From RUG695 sp050943135 (GTDB lineage Bacteria; Planctomycetota; Planctomycetia; Pirellulales; Thermoguttaceae), in NCBI GenBank assembly GCA_050943135.1, contig JBMNOP010000018.1:1-46466 (forward strand): 46,466 nucleotides of DNA. The letters are read 5' to 3'. The notes under the pieces are model-generated. The model did no database searches and was not told where the DNA came from. It saw nothing but the letters and a program-made list of their open reading frames with translations. Below are positions 27,401 to 35,273 of this stretch, one piece after another. The first letter of the stretch is position 1. Each line of letters opens with the position of its first letter. Both the position numbers and the translations under genes were made by a program.

Positions 27401-28106
27401 CCGGTTCGGCCGGGGCTTCAACCTCGCCCTTGACTTCCGGTTTTTCTTCGGCAGTCTTTTCGATCGGACTCTTGCTCGGAACCTCCGCGGCGGCTGATCC
27501 TTCTTTTTCCGTTTCGGCTTTCTGCGAGATGATTCTTCCTGTCCGCTCGAAAATATTGCGGGCTTTCTGTCGGAGCTCCGCAGCCACACCGAACTGTTCG
27601 CTGATAATGCAGCCGGCCCCCCGGAGAGCCTCTTCGACCGTGGCGATCTTTTTTTCCGGATCGACATAGGGTGCGGCAAGCGCGTTCAGGTCGGTTTCTT
27701 TTCCCGCGAGGATTGCGTCGGCCAGCGGTTGCAATCCCTTCCGCCGCGCGGCAGCGGCAGGCGACTGTTGCGACTGTTTGTATGGGAGATAAAGGTCGGC
27801 CAGGCGGCTGGCACTCCGCGCACTGCGGATTTTCTTTTCGAGGTCGGGGGTAAGCTGTTCGGCGTTCTTGAGTGTACGGAGCATCGCGGTTTTCCGTTCG
27901 TTCAAGAGCTTTTGCTCATTGTAACGGACGGCAATGGCGCGAATCTGGTCTTCGTTCATATTCCCGGTCGCATCTTTACGGTATCGGGCGATAAAGGGAA
28001 TGGGATTGTCATCATTAAGGAGCTCGACGACGGCCGAGACCGATTCCGAAGGAAGATCGAGATCGCCGGCCAGACCTACAAGATTGACGGTAATAGGTTC
28101 GTTCAT
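24477..28106 (-). CDS. tex: Tex-family S1 RNA-binding protein with a large Glu/Pro/Ala repeat insertion
   Basis: Tex proteins are RNA-binding transcription/translation-associated factors. The N-terminal Tex helices (about 1-195, with PIPFIARYRKDATGNMNEDQ), the YqgF-like domain (about 640-770), the helix-hairpin-helix region (about 815-885, GVDLNTATSSILRYVAGL) and the S1 domain (about 978-1048) are all in normal order. Two parts are abnormal for a protein usually near 750-800 residues. Residues about 195-510 are an inserted low-complexity tract with seven 39-residue repeats. Residues about 1050-1165 form an Arg/Gly/Pro-rich RNA-binding-type tail. The insertion sits exactly between two conserved blocks (ERTGRIIS and YSDYFNFSS) that are adjacent in ordinary Tex proteins. 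It is the first gene of a four-gene operon. Confidence 0.9.
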   Translation of the reverse strand: MNEPITVNLVGLAGDLDLPSESVSAVVELLNDDNPIPFIARYRKDATGNMNEDQIRAIAVRYNEQKLLNERKTAMLRTLKNAEQLTPDLEKKIRSARSASRLADLYLPYKQSQQSPAAAARRKGLQPLADAILAGKETDLNALAAPYVDPEKKIATVEEALRGAGCIISEQFGVAAELRQKARNIFERTGRIISQKAETEKEGSAAAEVPSKSPIEKTAEEKPEVKGEVEAPAEPVEEPEPESGATQAAAESPAEKAVEEKPKGEGEVEAPAEPVAEPAPESGATQAVTESPTEKPAEEKPEAKGEVKAPAEPVAEPAPESGATQAAAESPAEKPAEEKLEVKGEIEAPAEPVAEPDVAQATAESPTEKPAEEKPEVKGEIEAPAEPVAEPEPEPGVAQATAESPTEKPAEEKPEVKGEVEAPAEPVEEPEPESGAAQATAESPTEKPAEEKSEAKGEVEVPAEPVAEPEPELGVAQAAAESPTESVAQSPTEESAATPAEKAPTKRSSSQSAEKEKKNLAAEQRRLRKEKLYSDYFNFSSLLQTCPGYRILALHRGTNEHRLKVTLSVDVDRIKKEGKHLLISADHPHRTFLEGCFDDAIDRLLLPSLEREVRRNAVDRAREQAMEVYARNTRSLLLQKPLFRRRVLAIAPGFRYGCKLVTLDEFGNLLSHETVYTTGSTGRRKRTIAKIAALIEKYKISVIAIGNGVGRRETEKVIIDMIAEHFTDSDIGYTFVNAADASVYSVSPIAAQEFPNQDVMIRSAISIGRRLQDPLNELVKIDPSHMGVGIYQHDTRTKDLKKSLAENVASAVNYVGVDLNTATSSILRYVAGLNRLTAKRIADYRRKHGPFRSRRELLNVPEFGTAAFAHAAGFLKISDGDEPLDATWIHPESYELAEKILEKAGFCKDDLRNTTKQAELIKKLDSIDPQAAAEEFGAGRNTIADILEQLKRPGRDPREELPAPIFKKGIMKIEDLMPGMELKGTVLNVVDFGAFVDIGLHNPGLIHVSRMGDRYVRDAYRYLSVGDIVNVWVVDTDVARNRISLSMRPPGAGQQSRPRGDRKGRGGREETVAGEENKGPRARRRPRSARGRGGENVPPQPGTSENRPGDRRDQSARSRGEDRQGNNRRQRPPRRDRFENSGSPRGRHNRSGGPRAPRSMNFVSKLEKKETLSQEMKEGKEPLRSFGDLARLFSEKSEKQEDTRREGPE
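26646..27449 (-). repeat. Seven 117-base tandem coding repeats inside tex
   Basis: The unit encodes 39 residues of the pattern EEKPEVKGEVEAPAEPV, a Glu/Pro-rich spacer, and GATQAAAESPAEKP. Units begin at Tex residues 220, 259, 298, 337, 372, 411 and 450; the fourth is shortened to 35 residues. High sequence similarity between units indicates recent expansion by unequal recombination or slippage. Confidence 0.85.
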
Positions 28107-28369
28107 ATTTACGATAAATCCCTCACTAGAGAATTAAAGGTAAACAGGGCAACTCAACGATTCTCTCACCCCGGGGGCCAAAAGACGCTCCTTCCGCATC
28201 GACCCTCTGCTTTGGCCATATTATACTTTTTTTGGCAGCGTATTCAATCGCTCGATTTTCCAAAAAATTCCGTGATTCGATGAAACCTTGGAAACCCGAG
28301 CAACAATAAAAAAGGCCCCAACCCGTACCATGGATACAAACAACAACCATAAACCGAAAGGAGTCTCGG

Positions 28370-28700
28370 ATGAACGCACGGAAGCAACCAACACCAGAGC
28401 GGCTTGGTGGAATGATTCTAACCCTTACCTTCGATTGGTGCAAGGGAATTCGATGGGATCTTCCGAAAATGATCGCCGGGATCGGTCGGAACGATAGGGC
28501 ATCTTTCCCGCTTTCGAAGTCGACGAATCTTTGGAACCAATCGTCAAGGTGTATTTACGGGGATTCGGCGTCGAAGAGATGTTACGGATTTTGAAAGAGA
28601 GCAAGGGACTCGGAAAACCGCGGGTTCGAAGCCCCGGTTCGCCTATCGGATCCTTCACCCTTTGGATTCCGATCTATCCCATCGTCGGGGTTTGGTCTTG
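28370..28700 (+). pseudogene. Possible frameshifted small gene
   Basis: A strong ribosome-binding site (AAAGGAG) precedes ATG 28370. The first frame (MNARKQPTPERLGG onward) reads as protein for about 40 codons, and a second frame carries on as VKVYLRGFGVEEMLRILKES. One indel near 28490-28520 would join them. No family is recognised and the interval is otherwise non-coding, so this is tentative. Confidence 0.25.
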
Positions 28701-28742
28701 GAATCGGCCGGGCAAAACACCCGCCCGATGGCACCCGGGGTT

Positions 28743-28774
28743 CATGGGACGATCCCGAAGGGAGCCGTCCCATG
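28743..28774. terminator. Hairpin in the tex upstream interval
   Basis: CATGGGACG and CGTCCCATG form a perfect nine-base-pair stem with a 14-base loop. It lies beyond the end of the minus-strand Sel1-repeat gene and after the possible plus-strand pseudogene; no T-run follows on either strand. Confidence 0.4.
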
Positions 28775-28996
28775 TTGACAAGAGATTTGTAGCGCATGCC
28801 GCAGGGAAACGGAATGAATGTTCGAAGGTTTACGGGAACAATCGAAGCGATAGGGATTCCAACGCCTTGAAAACCACCGCTCGTTCAGCGGTGTATGATT
28901 CAGGTTCTTGGAATGGGCGGCCAATCGGGAAGACTCGAAAAATCGAAACGTTTTCGATGAAAGGAACCCTTTGTTCCGGCGGTCTCGGTGCGCCGT

Positions 28997-30208
28997 TTAT
29001 TCTTCCGGATAGAGAATATTTTTCGGGATTTTGACGATCTCCCCTTCGGTATAAGAAAGGAGAAGTTTGTCTCGGGCATCCTGATGGCCCCGAAAGGCGG
29101 CTTCGCGAAAACAGTCTGAAGCTTTCTCCTTGTCGGCGGGAACTCCCTCACCGACCAGATAACAGAGTCCGAGGTAATAGAGCGCGTCTTTATGCCCCTG
29201 TCGGGCGGGAGGGGTCAGTTCTTTGACGGCACGGGCATAATCACGCGGTGTGCCGATCCCGTGGTAACAACAGATTCCGACACGTGCCTGCGCATCGAGC
29301 AAACCGCGGCGTGCGGCTTTTTCGAACCAGGAGAACGCCTGGCCCATATCTTTTTCGACTCCTTCCCCCGCGGCGAACTGACAGCCGATGAAATAGTACG
29401 CCTGGGTCGATCCCTTCTTGGCAGCGCGATAAAGCCAGCGGAGCGTTTCGATAGGATTCTTTTCGACCACGCCGCCATCTTTGTATATCCGTGCCAATAT
29501 CAGCGACGCTTCGGTGTCCCCGTTTTCGGCGGCCAGACAAAACCAGTAGATGGCCTCGGCTTCGTTCATCGGGCACCCTTGCCCGAAATAGAGGCCGGTT
29601 CCGTAAATACGTTGGGCCTCGGCATGTCCCCCTTCGGCCGCTTTCCGCAGCCAGAAAATCCCTTCGGTCATGTCGCGCTCAACCCCGATTCCGCCCCGGT
29701 ACCGTCCGCTCAGAAGAAACTGCGCGTGAACTTCACCCTCTTCGGCCGATCGACGGAGTGTCGGCACGTCGGCATCGCGTACCATCGTGTACGATGTTTC
29801 GGTAGGAGGGGCGACCGACAGCGAAAGGTTTCCCGAGCGTCCGGTTTCGATAAAGTCGGTCGGAGCCCATATCTCGCGTGAAAGGCTTGTAAAATTCGAT
29901 TCGATAATCTTAATCGCTACCGGAAGTCCCTGATCGGCGGCCTTCCGAAACCAGACCGACGCCTCGCGTCGGTCGCGTCGGTCGCCGGTCCCGTAATAGA
30001 GAGAGATTGCCAGATTGTATTGCGACGAGGGCTCCCCCTGTTCGGCCGCTCTCCGAAACCAGTATTCCGCGGCGACCCCGTCGCGTGGGATGCCCAATCC
30101 TTTTGAGTGGATGTAACCAAGCCATGCCTGGGCCGAACGATCCCCCTCGTCGGCCTTTTGGCGCAGACGCGAAAGTTCTTCGGGGGTAGGTGTGGGAAAT
30201 GGAGGCAT
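28997..30208 (-). CDS. Sel1-repeat (TPR-like) protein
   Basis: The 403-residue product consists largely of Sel1-like repeats, 36-residue helical hairpins. Typical units are AQAWLGYIHSKGLGIPRD, SSQYNLAISLYYGTGDRR, AQRIYGTGLYFGQGCPMN, AQARVGICCYHGIGTPRD and ALYYLGLCYLVGEGVPAD. About eight repeats are seen, split by a non-repeat segment (about 105-150, SREIWAPTDFIETG). Sel1 proteins are protein-protein interaction scaffolds in signalling or envelope processes. No signal peptide is present, so it is probably cytoplasmic. No clear ribosome-binding site precedes the ATG. Confidence 0.85.
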   Translation of the reverse strand: MPPFPTPTPEELSRLRQKADEGDRSAQAWLGYIHSKGLGIPRDGVAAEYWFRRAAEQGEPSSQYNLAISLYYGTGDRRDRREASVWFRKAADQGLPVAIKIIESNFTSLSREIWAPTDFIETGRSGNLSLSVAPPTETSYTMVRDADVPTLRRSAEEGEVHAQFLLSGRYRGGIGVERDMTEGIFWLRKAAEGGHAEAQRIYGTGLYFGQGCPMNEAEAIYWFCLAAENGDTEASLILARIYKDGGVVEKNPIETLRWLYRAAKKGSTQAYYFIGCQFAAGEGVEKDMGQAFSWFEKAARRGLLDAQARVGICCYHGIGTPRDYARAVKELTPPARQGHKDALYYLGLCYLVGEGVPADKEKASDCFREAAFRGHQDARDKLLLSYTEGEIVKIPKNILYPEE

Positions 30209-30215
30209 AGTGTTG

Positions 30216-30532
30216 TTAGGGTCTGAAACAGGTTCGGCGTTTGATTTCGGCCGTCGCGAACTCCGGCGCCTCGGCGGGCTGCGCGAACCGGCCTGCGCCG
30301 TAGACCGATTTGGCGACGTGCCCGTTTCTCGTGCCGGCGTGGCCGACGGTCTCCGCTAACATCGTAATCGACGGGCCACCCAAAAATCGTTTCGGGTCCA
30401 AAGCGCCGCCGCGACTTTTTCGGCCGAGAGACGAAACCGTTCCGGGTTGTGGGGGGTCGCTGTTTTGAGCATCGCCGCCAAGTTCGATTTCGGCCCCGCC
30501 AAGGCGAATGCCGAAACGACCCGGTCGTGCAT
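30216..30532 (-). pseudogene. Probable frameshifted gene of unknown family
   Basis: An ATG at 30532 starts MHDRVVSAFALAGPKSNLAA and continues to SAEKVAAAL in one frame, which stops at 30356. An overlapping frame runs from DPKRFLGGPSITMLAETVGH to a stop at 30216. Joining the two needs one base inserted at a GCGGCGGCG run near 30413 and yields a smooth protein of about 105 residues. The joined LSAEKVAAALDPKRFLGG segment faintly resembles the C-terminal tail of fumarase/aspartase-superfamily lyases, but this is not enough to assign it. Decay, assembly error or frameshifting are all possible. Confidence 0.4.
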
Positions 30533-30958
30533 GACACCCGGCGGATTTTTTACCGAGCAGCGATAAAACCGGGAAAAGCGGAATCCCGCCCCTTTACATT
30601 ATAACAGGTTCTCTGTGCGATATGTTGGGGCCTCCGAGAGGTCGGAAATCATCGCGTATCCCCGGATCGACTTTCCTCGATCGGCTCTATTCCCCCGCCG
30701 GCCGTAAGAACCGGCGTTCCCGCAACCAAGCGAACCGTCGGCGAGGTCGACCCGTCTGTCGGACAGCTGCCGCCGACCGTGAAGTGGCCCGGGAAAACCG
30801 GACCGATGAATCGCAGCCTGTGTTTTACGGATTTCCGGCCGTCGGAAACAACGTTTTTCCACTTACGGAGGGGAAGAAAAACAAAAGGAACGCTATACAA
30901 AAAGAAGCTTGTTCCAATCGGTTTTCCATTGAAAAAGGGGAAAGCGCCTCAGGCCACG
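30533..30958. other. Gene-free interval downstream of lpdA
   Basis: No supported gene is present. Minus-strand frames with partly protein-like stretches (SPTVRLVAGTPVLTAGGG) exist but lack starts. It may hold lpdA 3' sequences and the promoter of the frameshifted gene. Confidence 0.4.
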
Positions 30959-32347
30959 CTATTCCTCTTTTTTCGGCGCGTGACAACAAAGACCGAAAAG
31001 GTCGTCGGCGGCCTCGCCCATCACTTCGCTCAGTGTCGGGTGCGGGTGGACGGTATCGGCGAGATCGGCGACCGTGGCATTGAGGGAAATCAGCGCCGCG
31101 ATTTCGGCGATCATGTCGGTGGCACGGAGGGAGATGATCGCCGCGCCGAGGAGTTTGCCGGTCTTGGCGTCCGAAACGATCTTGACCAGTCCGGTATCGA
31201 CCCCCGACACGAGGGCTTTCCCCGTCGCCGGAATGTGGTACCGGCCGACCCGAACGGTGTATCCCCGGGTTTCGGCCTGTGTTTGACTCAGACCGACCCA
31301 TGCGGTTTCGTAAGCAGTGTAAATACACGAGGGAACGGCGTCGTCGCGAAAACGATGGGGACGCGAAGCCATTTCGGCCGCAACCGCTTTCCCCTGCGCC
31401 ATGGCGGCGTGTGCCAGCGCGTGCTTGCCGTTCACGTCACCGATCGCGTAGATGCTTGCGACGTTCGAGCGCAGCTGCTCGTCGACCGGAATGTAGCCGC
31501 GGATCGTTTCGATCCCGGCATTTTCCGGAGCGATCGATTCGGTATTCGGAACGCGGCCTGTGCAAAGGACGCAGACCTGCCCGGTGGCAACAGACTCTTT
31601 TCCTGTCGCATGATCGATATACTCGACCGTTTTTTCGGTTTCGCCGGTGATCCTCTTAAACGTGACCCCGGCTTTGAATGTGACGCGGAGCTGTTTGAGT
31701 TTGCGCAAAAGAAGACGGACGATCTCTTCGTCGGTATCGGGAAGAATTTCGGGGCTCCGCTTGAGTACGGTAACCTTTTTCCCAAACGATGCGAGAATCG
31801 AAGCGAACTCGATCCCCGAGACACCGCCTCCGATGATCACGGCGCTTTCGGGCAATTCGTTGAGCGCGAGGAAATCGTCGGTGCTCAGGATGTTCGGCCC
31901 TTCCGCCCCCTCGATGTTCGGAACCGAGGGACGGGTTCCGGTCGCGATCACGATGTTTCGCGCTTCGAACCGTTCGCCGCCCGTTTCGATCTCGTGGGGC
32001 GAAAGGAGTTTTCCGCGCCCCGAGACGACGGTGACCCCATGCGATTTCAGAAGGGAGCCGATCCCCTCGCGAAGTTGCCCGACAATCTTTTCGGATCGCG
32101 ACGTGATCACGCCGTAGTCGAACGAAGGATTCTCGACCTTGATGCCGAACTTGGCGAAATGTCGGATATCGTGAAACAGGCGGGCACTGTGCAGAAGCGT
32201 TTTGGTCGGGATGCACCCGCGGTTCAGGCACGTTCCCCCAAGTTCCTTCTCTTCGATCAGAAGTGTCTTTAGTCCGTACTGCGCGCAGCGTATCGCACAA
32301 ACATATCCACCCGGCCCCGCGCCGAGTACCGCGGTGTCAAATTGCAT
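30959..32347 (-). CDS. lpdA: Dihydrolipoyl dehydrogenase
   Basis: This FAD enzyme reoxidises dihydrolipoamide in 2-oxoacid dehydrogenase complexes or the glycine cleavage system, reducing NAD. The 462-residue sequence has the FAD-binding GAGPGGYVCAIRCAQ. The redox-active disulfide is GGTCLNRGCIPTK (Cys40 and Cys45), followed by the NAD-binding GGGVSGIEFASI. The C-terminal dimer-interface catalytic motif is HPHPTLSE (His436 and Glu441). No E1 or E2 subunit genes are adjacent in the window. The gene follows leuB on the same strand with two hairpins between, so it is probably transcribed separately. Confidence 0.94.
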   Translation of the reverse strand: MQFDTAVLGAGPGGYVCAIRCAQYGLKTLLIEEKELGGTCLNRGCIPTKTLLHSARLFHDIRHFAKFGIKVENPSFDYGVITSRSEKIVGQLREGIGSLLKSHGVTVVSGRGKLLSPHEIETGGERFEARNIVIATGTRPSVPNIEGAEGPNILSTDDFLALNELPESAVIIGGGVSGIEFASILASFGKKVTVLKRSPEILPDTDEEIVRLLLRKLKQLRVTFKAGVTFKRITGETEKTVEYIDHATGKESVATGQVCVLCTGRVPNTESIAPENAGIETIRGYIPVDEQLRSNVASIYAIGDVNGKHALAHAAMAQGKAVAAEMASRPHRFRDDAVPSCIYTAYETAWVGLSQTQAETRGYTVRVGRYHIPATGKALVSGVDTGLVKIVSDAKTGKLLGAAIISLRATDMIAEIAALISLNATVADLADTVHPHPTLSEVMGEAADDLFGLCCHAPKKEE

Positions 32348-32403
32348 CGATTGATTCTGAACAGGAGGCGTTGGGTGGGTGCGGTTAAAGAAAGAGAAAG
32401 AGG

Positions 32404-32477
32404 GGGCACGCCGCGCCCGTTCGCGTGCCCATTGTCAAAACTCCGGTTGAGGGGGTCACGTTTCCCGAACCGGAGTT
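32404..32477 (-). terminator. Two hairpins between leuB and lpdA
   Basis: AACTCCGGTT (32439-32448) pairs with AACCGGAGTT (32468-32477), and GGGCACG (32404-32410) pairs with CGTGCCC (32424-32430). Both lie just after the leuB stop in the direction of leuB transcription and probably end its transcript. Confidence 0.6.
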
Positions 32478-32494
32478 CCGAGCTCCGGTATCGA

Positions 32495-33565
32495 TCAGAG
32501 AAATTCGCAGACCAGGTCGCCCACTTCGGAGGTGGAATAACCCATCTTGCCGGCGGCTTGGCTCTTCATCTTGGTACCGGTTACCTTCTGAATCGAACGG
32601 TAAATACGCTCGGAGGCATTGGTATAACCCTCTTGGGTCAGGAGCATGGCCACGGCATTGATGGTCGCGATCGGGTTGATGACGTTCATGCCGGTATATT
32701 TCGGCGCGCTTCCGCCCATCGGCTCGTACATGCTTGTTCCGCCCGGTTCGGGATTGATGTTGCCGCCGGCGGCAACGCCCATACCGCCCTGGAGAATACC
32801 GGCCAGGTCGGTAATGATGTCGCCGAACATGTTCGTTGTTACGATCACGTCGTAGTGTTCGGGGTTCTTAACCAACCACATGCAGCAGGCGTCGACGTGG
32901 TTATAGTCTTTTTTGATGTCGGGATACTCTTCGCCGACCTCTTGGAAAGTACGCGCCCAAAGATCGTGCCCGTAGGCGAGTACGTTCGTCTTGGCGACGA
33001 GCGTAAGCATTTTCCCTTTCGGGTTGTTCCGTTTTCGGCAATATTCGAATGCCCAGCGGATACACCGTTCGGTTCCCTTACGGGTGTAGATCGCTACCTG
33101 CGTGGCCACTTCGTCGGGAGTTCCTTTTTTCATCCAACCGCCCGTTCCGACGTACATGTCTTCGGTGTTTTCGCGGACAACCACGAAGTCGATGTCTTCC
33201 GGTTTTTTGTTTGCCAGCGGGGTTTCGACGCCGGGAAAGAGTTTGACAGGACGGAGATTGATATACTGGTCGAACGCGAAACGAAGGCGCAGGAGAAGCC
33301 CCTGTTCGAGGATTCCCGGTTTTACATCAGGATGACCGACCGCACCGAGGAGAATCGAGCTGAACTTGCCCAGCTCGGCGATCTCTTCGTCGGTGATGAT
33401 GACGCCCGTTTTGAGGTAGCGTTCGCCGCTCAGGTCAAAGGGTGTTAATTCCACCTTGAAATTTTCGAGTTCCGCGACTTTTTTCAGGACTTTTACCCCT
33501 TCCGCGACCACTTCGGGCCCGGTACCGTCACCGCCGATTACCGCAACTTTCAAGACATCGTTCAT
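32495..33565 (-). CDS. leuB: 3-Isopropylmalate dehydrogenase
   Basis: The enzyme oxidatively decarboxylates 3-isopropylmalate in leucine biosynthesis. The 356-residue product begins VAVIGGDGTGPEVV and has NLRPVKLFPG and VVRENTEDMYVG. It also has the metal/NAD segment TTNMFGDIITDLAGILQGG and GSAPKYTGMNVINP, all characteristic of the beta-decarboxylating dehydrogenase family. Isocitrate or tartrate dehydrogenase activity cannot be excluded by eye, but the length and RLRFAFDQYINLRP loop favour LeuB. The ATG is preceded by GAAAGGG. It is divergent from mtaB. Confidence 0.85.
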   Translation of the reverse strand: MNDVLKVAVIGGDGTGPEVVAEGVKVLKKVAELENFKVELTPFDLSGERYLKTGVIITDEEIAELGKFSSILLGAVGHPDVKPGILEQGLLLRLRFAFDQYINLRPVKLFPGVETPLANKKPEDIDFVVVRENTEDMYVGTGGWMKKGTPDEVATQVAIYTRKGTERCIRWAFEYCRKRNNPKGKMLTLVAKTNVLAYGHDLWARTFQEVGEEYPDIKKDYNHVDACCMWLVKNPEHYDVIVTTNMFGDIITDLAGILQGGMGVAAGGNINPEPGGTSMYEPMGGSAPKYTGMNVINPIATINAVAMLLTQEGYTNASERIYRSIQKVTGTKMKSQAAGKMGYSTSEVGDLVCEFL

Positions 33566-33681
33566 TATTCGTTATACCCTTTCGTACTGGAAAGCCGCGC
33601 GACAGAACGCTTTGCCCCCCTTTCTCGGTGGAAAGCGCGCCGCGCGCGACTGCTACTGCAAAAGAACGGGACAACCCCATC

Positions 33682-33750
33682 CCCCCTATTATCCCCGTTT
33701 TTTTCTTTTAGAATAGGGGGAGCGTGTCTGGCCGGGCGCCTCGACACGCT
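33682..33750 (+). promoter_or_regulatory. Two hairpins in the leuB-mtaB divergent region; candidate attenuator
   Basis: CCCCCTATT (33682-33690) pairs with AATAGGGGG (33712-33720). Immediately after, AGCGTGTC (33721-33728) pairs with GACACGCT (33743-33750), followed by CTCTTTTTTC. The second hairpin plus T-run has the form of an intrinsic terminator pointing toward mtaB, although no plus-strand gene ends upstream. It could attenuate mtaB transcription or stop antisense transcription. Confidence 0.45.
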
Positions 33751-33821
33751 CTCTTTTTTCCCGCAAGAGCGGGCGAAAATGCCGAACCGAAATCGATTGG
33801 GGGGGCAGGTTAACATCGCGC

Positions 33822-35201
33822 GTGAAGAAATTCAGAACGATCACTCTCGGTTGTCGGGTCAACCAGTACGAAACCGCTTTTGTTCGGGAAGCACTCTTGC
33901 AGAGCGGTTGGGAAGAGACGCCTCGCGGCGGTGAGGCCGAAGCCGGACTGGTTTTGATCAATACCTGCAGTGTTACGGCCGAAAGCGACGCGAAGTGCCG
34001 CAAAGCGATTTCCACCGCCGCCGAACTTTCGCCCGAGGCCGAAATCGTCGTGATGGGGTGTTATGCCACCGCCGCGCCGGAACGTGTCGCGCGATTCCCG
34101 CACGTTTCGGAAGTGATCACCGACAAGCGGAGGCTTCCCGAATTCATTCAGGGGCGCGGCTGGCACCTGCCGCAAGGGATCAGCTCGTTCGGCGAACGTC
34201 ATCGCGCTTATATCAAAGTCCAGGATGGGTGCCGGGTCGGCTGTTCGTACTGCCTGATTCCGAAGGTTCGCCCCTACCTGTCCAGTCGAACCGAAGAAGA
34301 GATTCTCTGCGAGGTTACGGAATCGGCCCGGCGCGGATACCGCGAGATTGTCCTGTCGGGAATTCACTTGGGACATTACGGGCTCGATCTGGTTGCCGCC
34401 GATCGACACGCCGCGCCGCAGCAGCTGGGCGAATATCTTGAAGAGCGTCGGGCGGCGTCGACCGAAAGGCGTCATACCCTCGCGTCGCTTCTGCGCGTTC
34501 TGGTCGAACGTGTTGCCGAGCCGCGTTATCGGCTCGGTAGTCTCGAGGCGGTCGAGGTTTCCGACGAATTGGCCTTGATGGCGGTTGAGTATCCGCGGAG
34601 GGTCTGTCCCCACTTTCATCTCTCGATGCAGAGCGGCGACGACGCCGTTTTGGCAAGGATGAAACGCCGCTGGCCAAGTGGTCCCTATATTGAGCGTGCC
34701 CTTTCGCTCCGCCGCATGATCCCGCGCGTCGCGCTCACGACCGACATCATTGTCGGGTTTCCCGGAGAGACCGACGCGGAGTTCCGTCGCACCTGCGAAG
34801 TGGTCGAAGCGGTGCGGTTTGCCAAAATCCATATTTTCCGATACAGCCGACGTCCCGGCACCGAGGCCGCCGAAATGAAAAATCAGGTTCCCGAACCGGT
34901 GAAAAAGGAGCGCGCGGCGGTTCTGGCCGAAATCGCCCAACGGCTTCGTGTCGAATACGCGCAGAGTCTTGTCGGCAGCGAGGTAACCGTACTCACCGAA
35001 GAGCGGTGTGGCGCGCTGATGCAAGGGACATGCGAATATTTTCTCCCGGTCCGATTCGAGGCGGGATTGCCGCTCGGTGTTCTGCGAAAAGTCCGAGTGC
35101 TTTCGGCCGAAGGAGAGATGCTCCTTGCCCAAGACGCCGAGTCCCCCGAAACACCCTTTCGCGCCACGGATCGACTGGACAATCGACCTCGTTTCGATTA
35201 G
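33822..35201 (+). CDS. mtaB: MtaB-type tRNA methylthiotransferase (radical SAM)
   Basis: MtaB adds a methylthio group to threonylcarbamoyladenosine-37 of tRNA (t6A to ms2t6A). The N-terminal UPF0004 domain supplies the three auxiliary-cluster cysteines Cys11 (LGCRVNQYE), Cys49 (NTCSVTAE) and Cys80 (VMGCYATA). The LGCRVNQYE start is typical of MtaB rather than MiaB or RimO. The radical-SAM motif DGCRVGCSYC gives Cys137, Cys141 and Cys144. MQSGDDAVLARMKRR and DIIVGFPGETDAEF are conserved in the family. A TRAM domain ends the 459-residue protein. Translation starts at GTG with GGGGGCAGG upstream. An antisense open frame of 476 codons on the minus strand is a shadow. Confidence 0.92.
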   Translation: MKKFRTITLGCRVNQYETAFVREALLQSGWEETPRGGEAEAGLVLINTCSVTAESDAKCRKAISTAAELSPEAEIVVMGCYATAAPERVARFPHVSEVITDKRRLPEFIQGRGWHLPQGISSFGERHRAYIKVQDGCRVGCSYCLIPKVRPYLSSRTEEEILCEVTESARRGYREIVLSGIHLGHYGLDLVAADRHAAPQQLGEYLEERRAASTERRHTLASLLRVLVERVAEPRYRLGSLEAVEVSDELALMAVEYPRRVCPHFHLSMQSGDDAVLARMKRRWPSGPYIERALSLRRMIPRVALTTDIIVGFPGETDAEFRRTCEVVEAVRFAKIHIFRYSRRPGTEAAEMKNQVPEPVKKERAAVLAEIAQRLRVEYAQSLVGSEVTVLTEERCGALMQGTCEYFLPVRFEAGLPLGVLRKVRVLSAEGEMLLAQDAESPETPFRATDRLDNRPRFD

Positions 35202-35273
35202 ACTTGTTCCGAGGTTGCCGGGGGCTGTGTCGGTCGTCATTGTTCAAGAATTATCCGATGAATCGAGATTGAT

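Larger units (their letters stand above)
28107..28996. other. Gene-poor interval with hairpins and a possible decayed gene
   Basis: A plus-strand frame starts at ATG 28370, preceded by AAAGGAG, but ends after 74 codons. A neighbouring frame continues in plausible protein (ESLEPIVKVYLRGFGVEEML, from about 28520), which could indicate one frameshifted gene. Hairpins lie at 28743-28774 (CATGGGACG/CGTCCCATG) and 28875-28893 (CACCGCT/AGCGGTG). Nothing was recognised with confidence. Confidence 0.35.

Noticed and set aside
25437..27669. Plus-strand open frames opposite tex, some rich in Ser/Gly/Ala
   Set aside because: They mirror the codon bias and repeats of tex and have no start signals.
28621..28650. 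GGTTCGAA sequence resembling a tRNA T-loop
   Set aside because: The flanking bases cannot form a T-stem, and no acceptor or anticodon arm is found nearby.
33810..35240. Minus-strand open frame of 476 codons
   Set aside because: It lies wholly opposite mtaB, which has all radical-SAM and auxiliary cysteines; the antisense frame has no family features.
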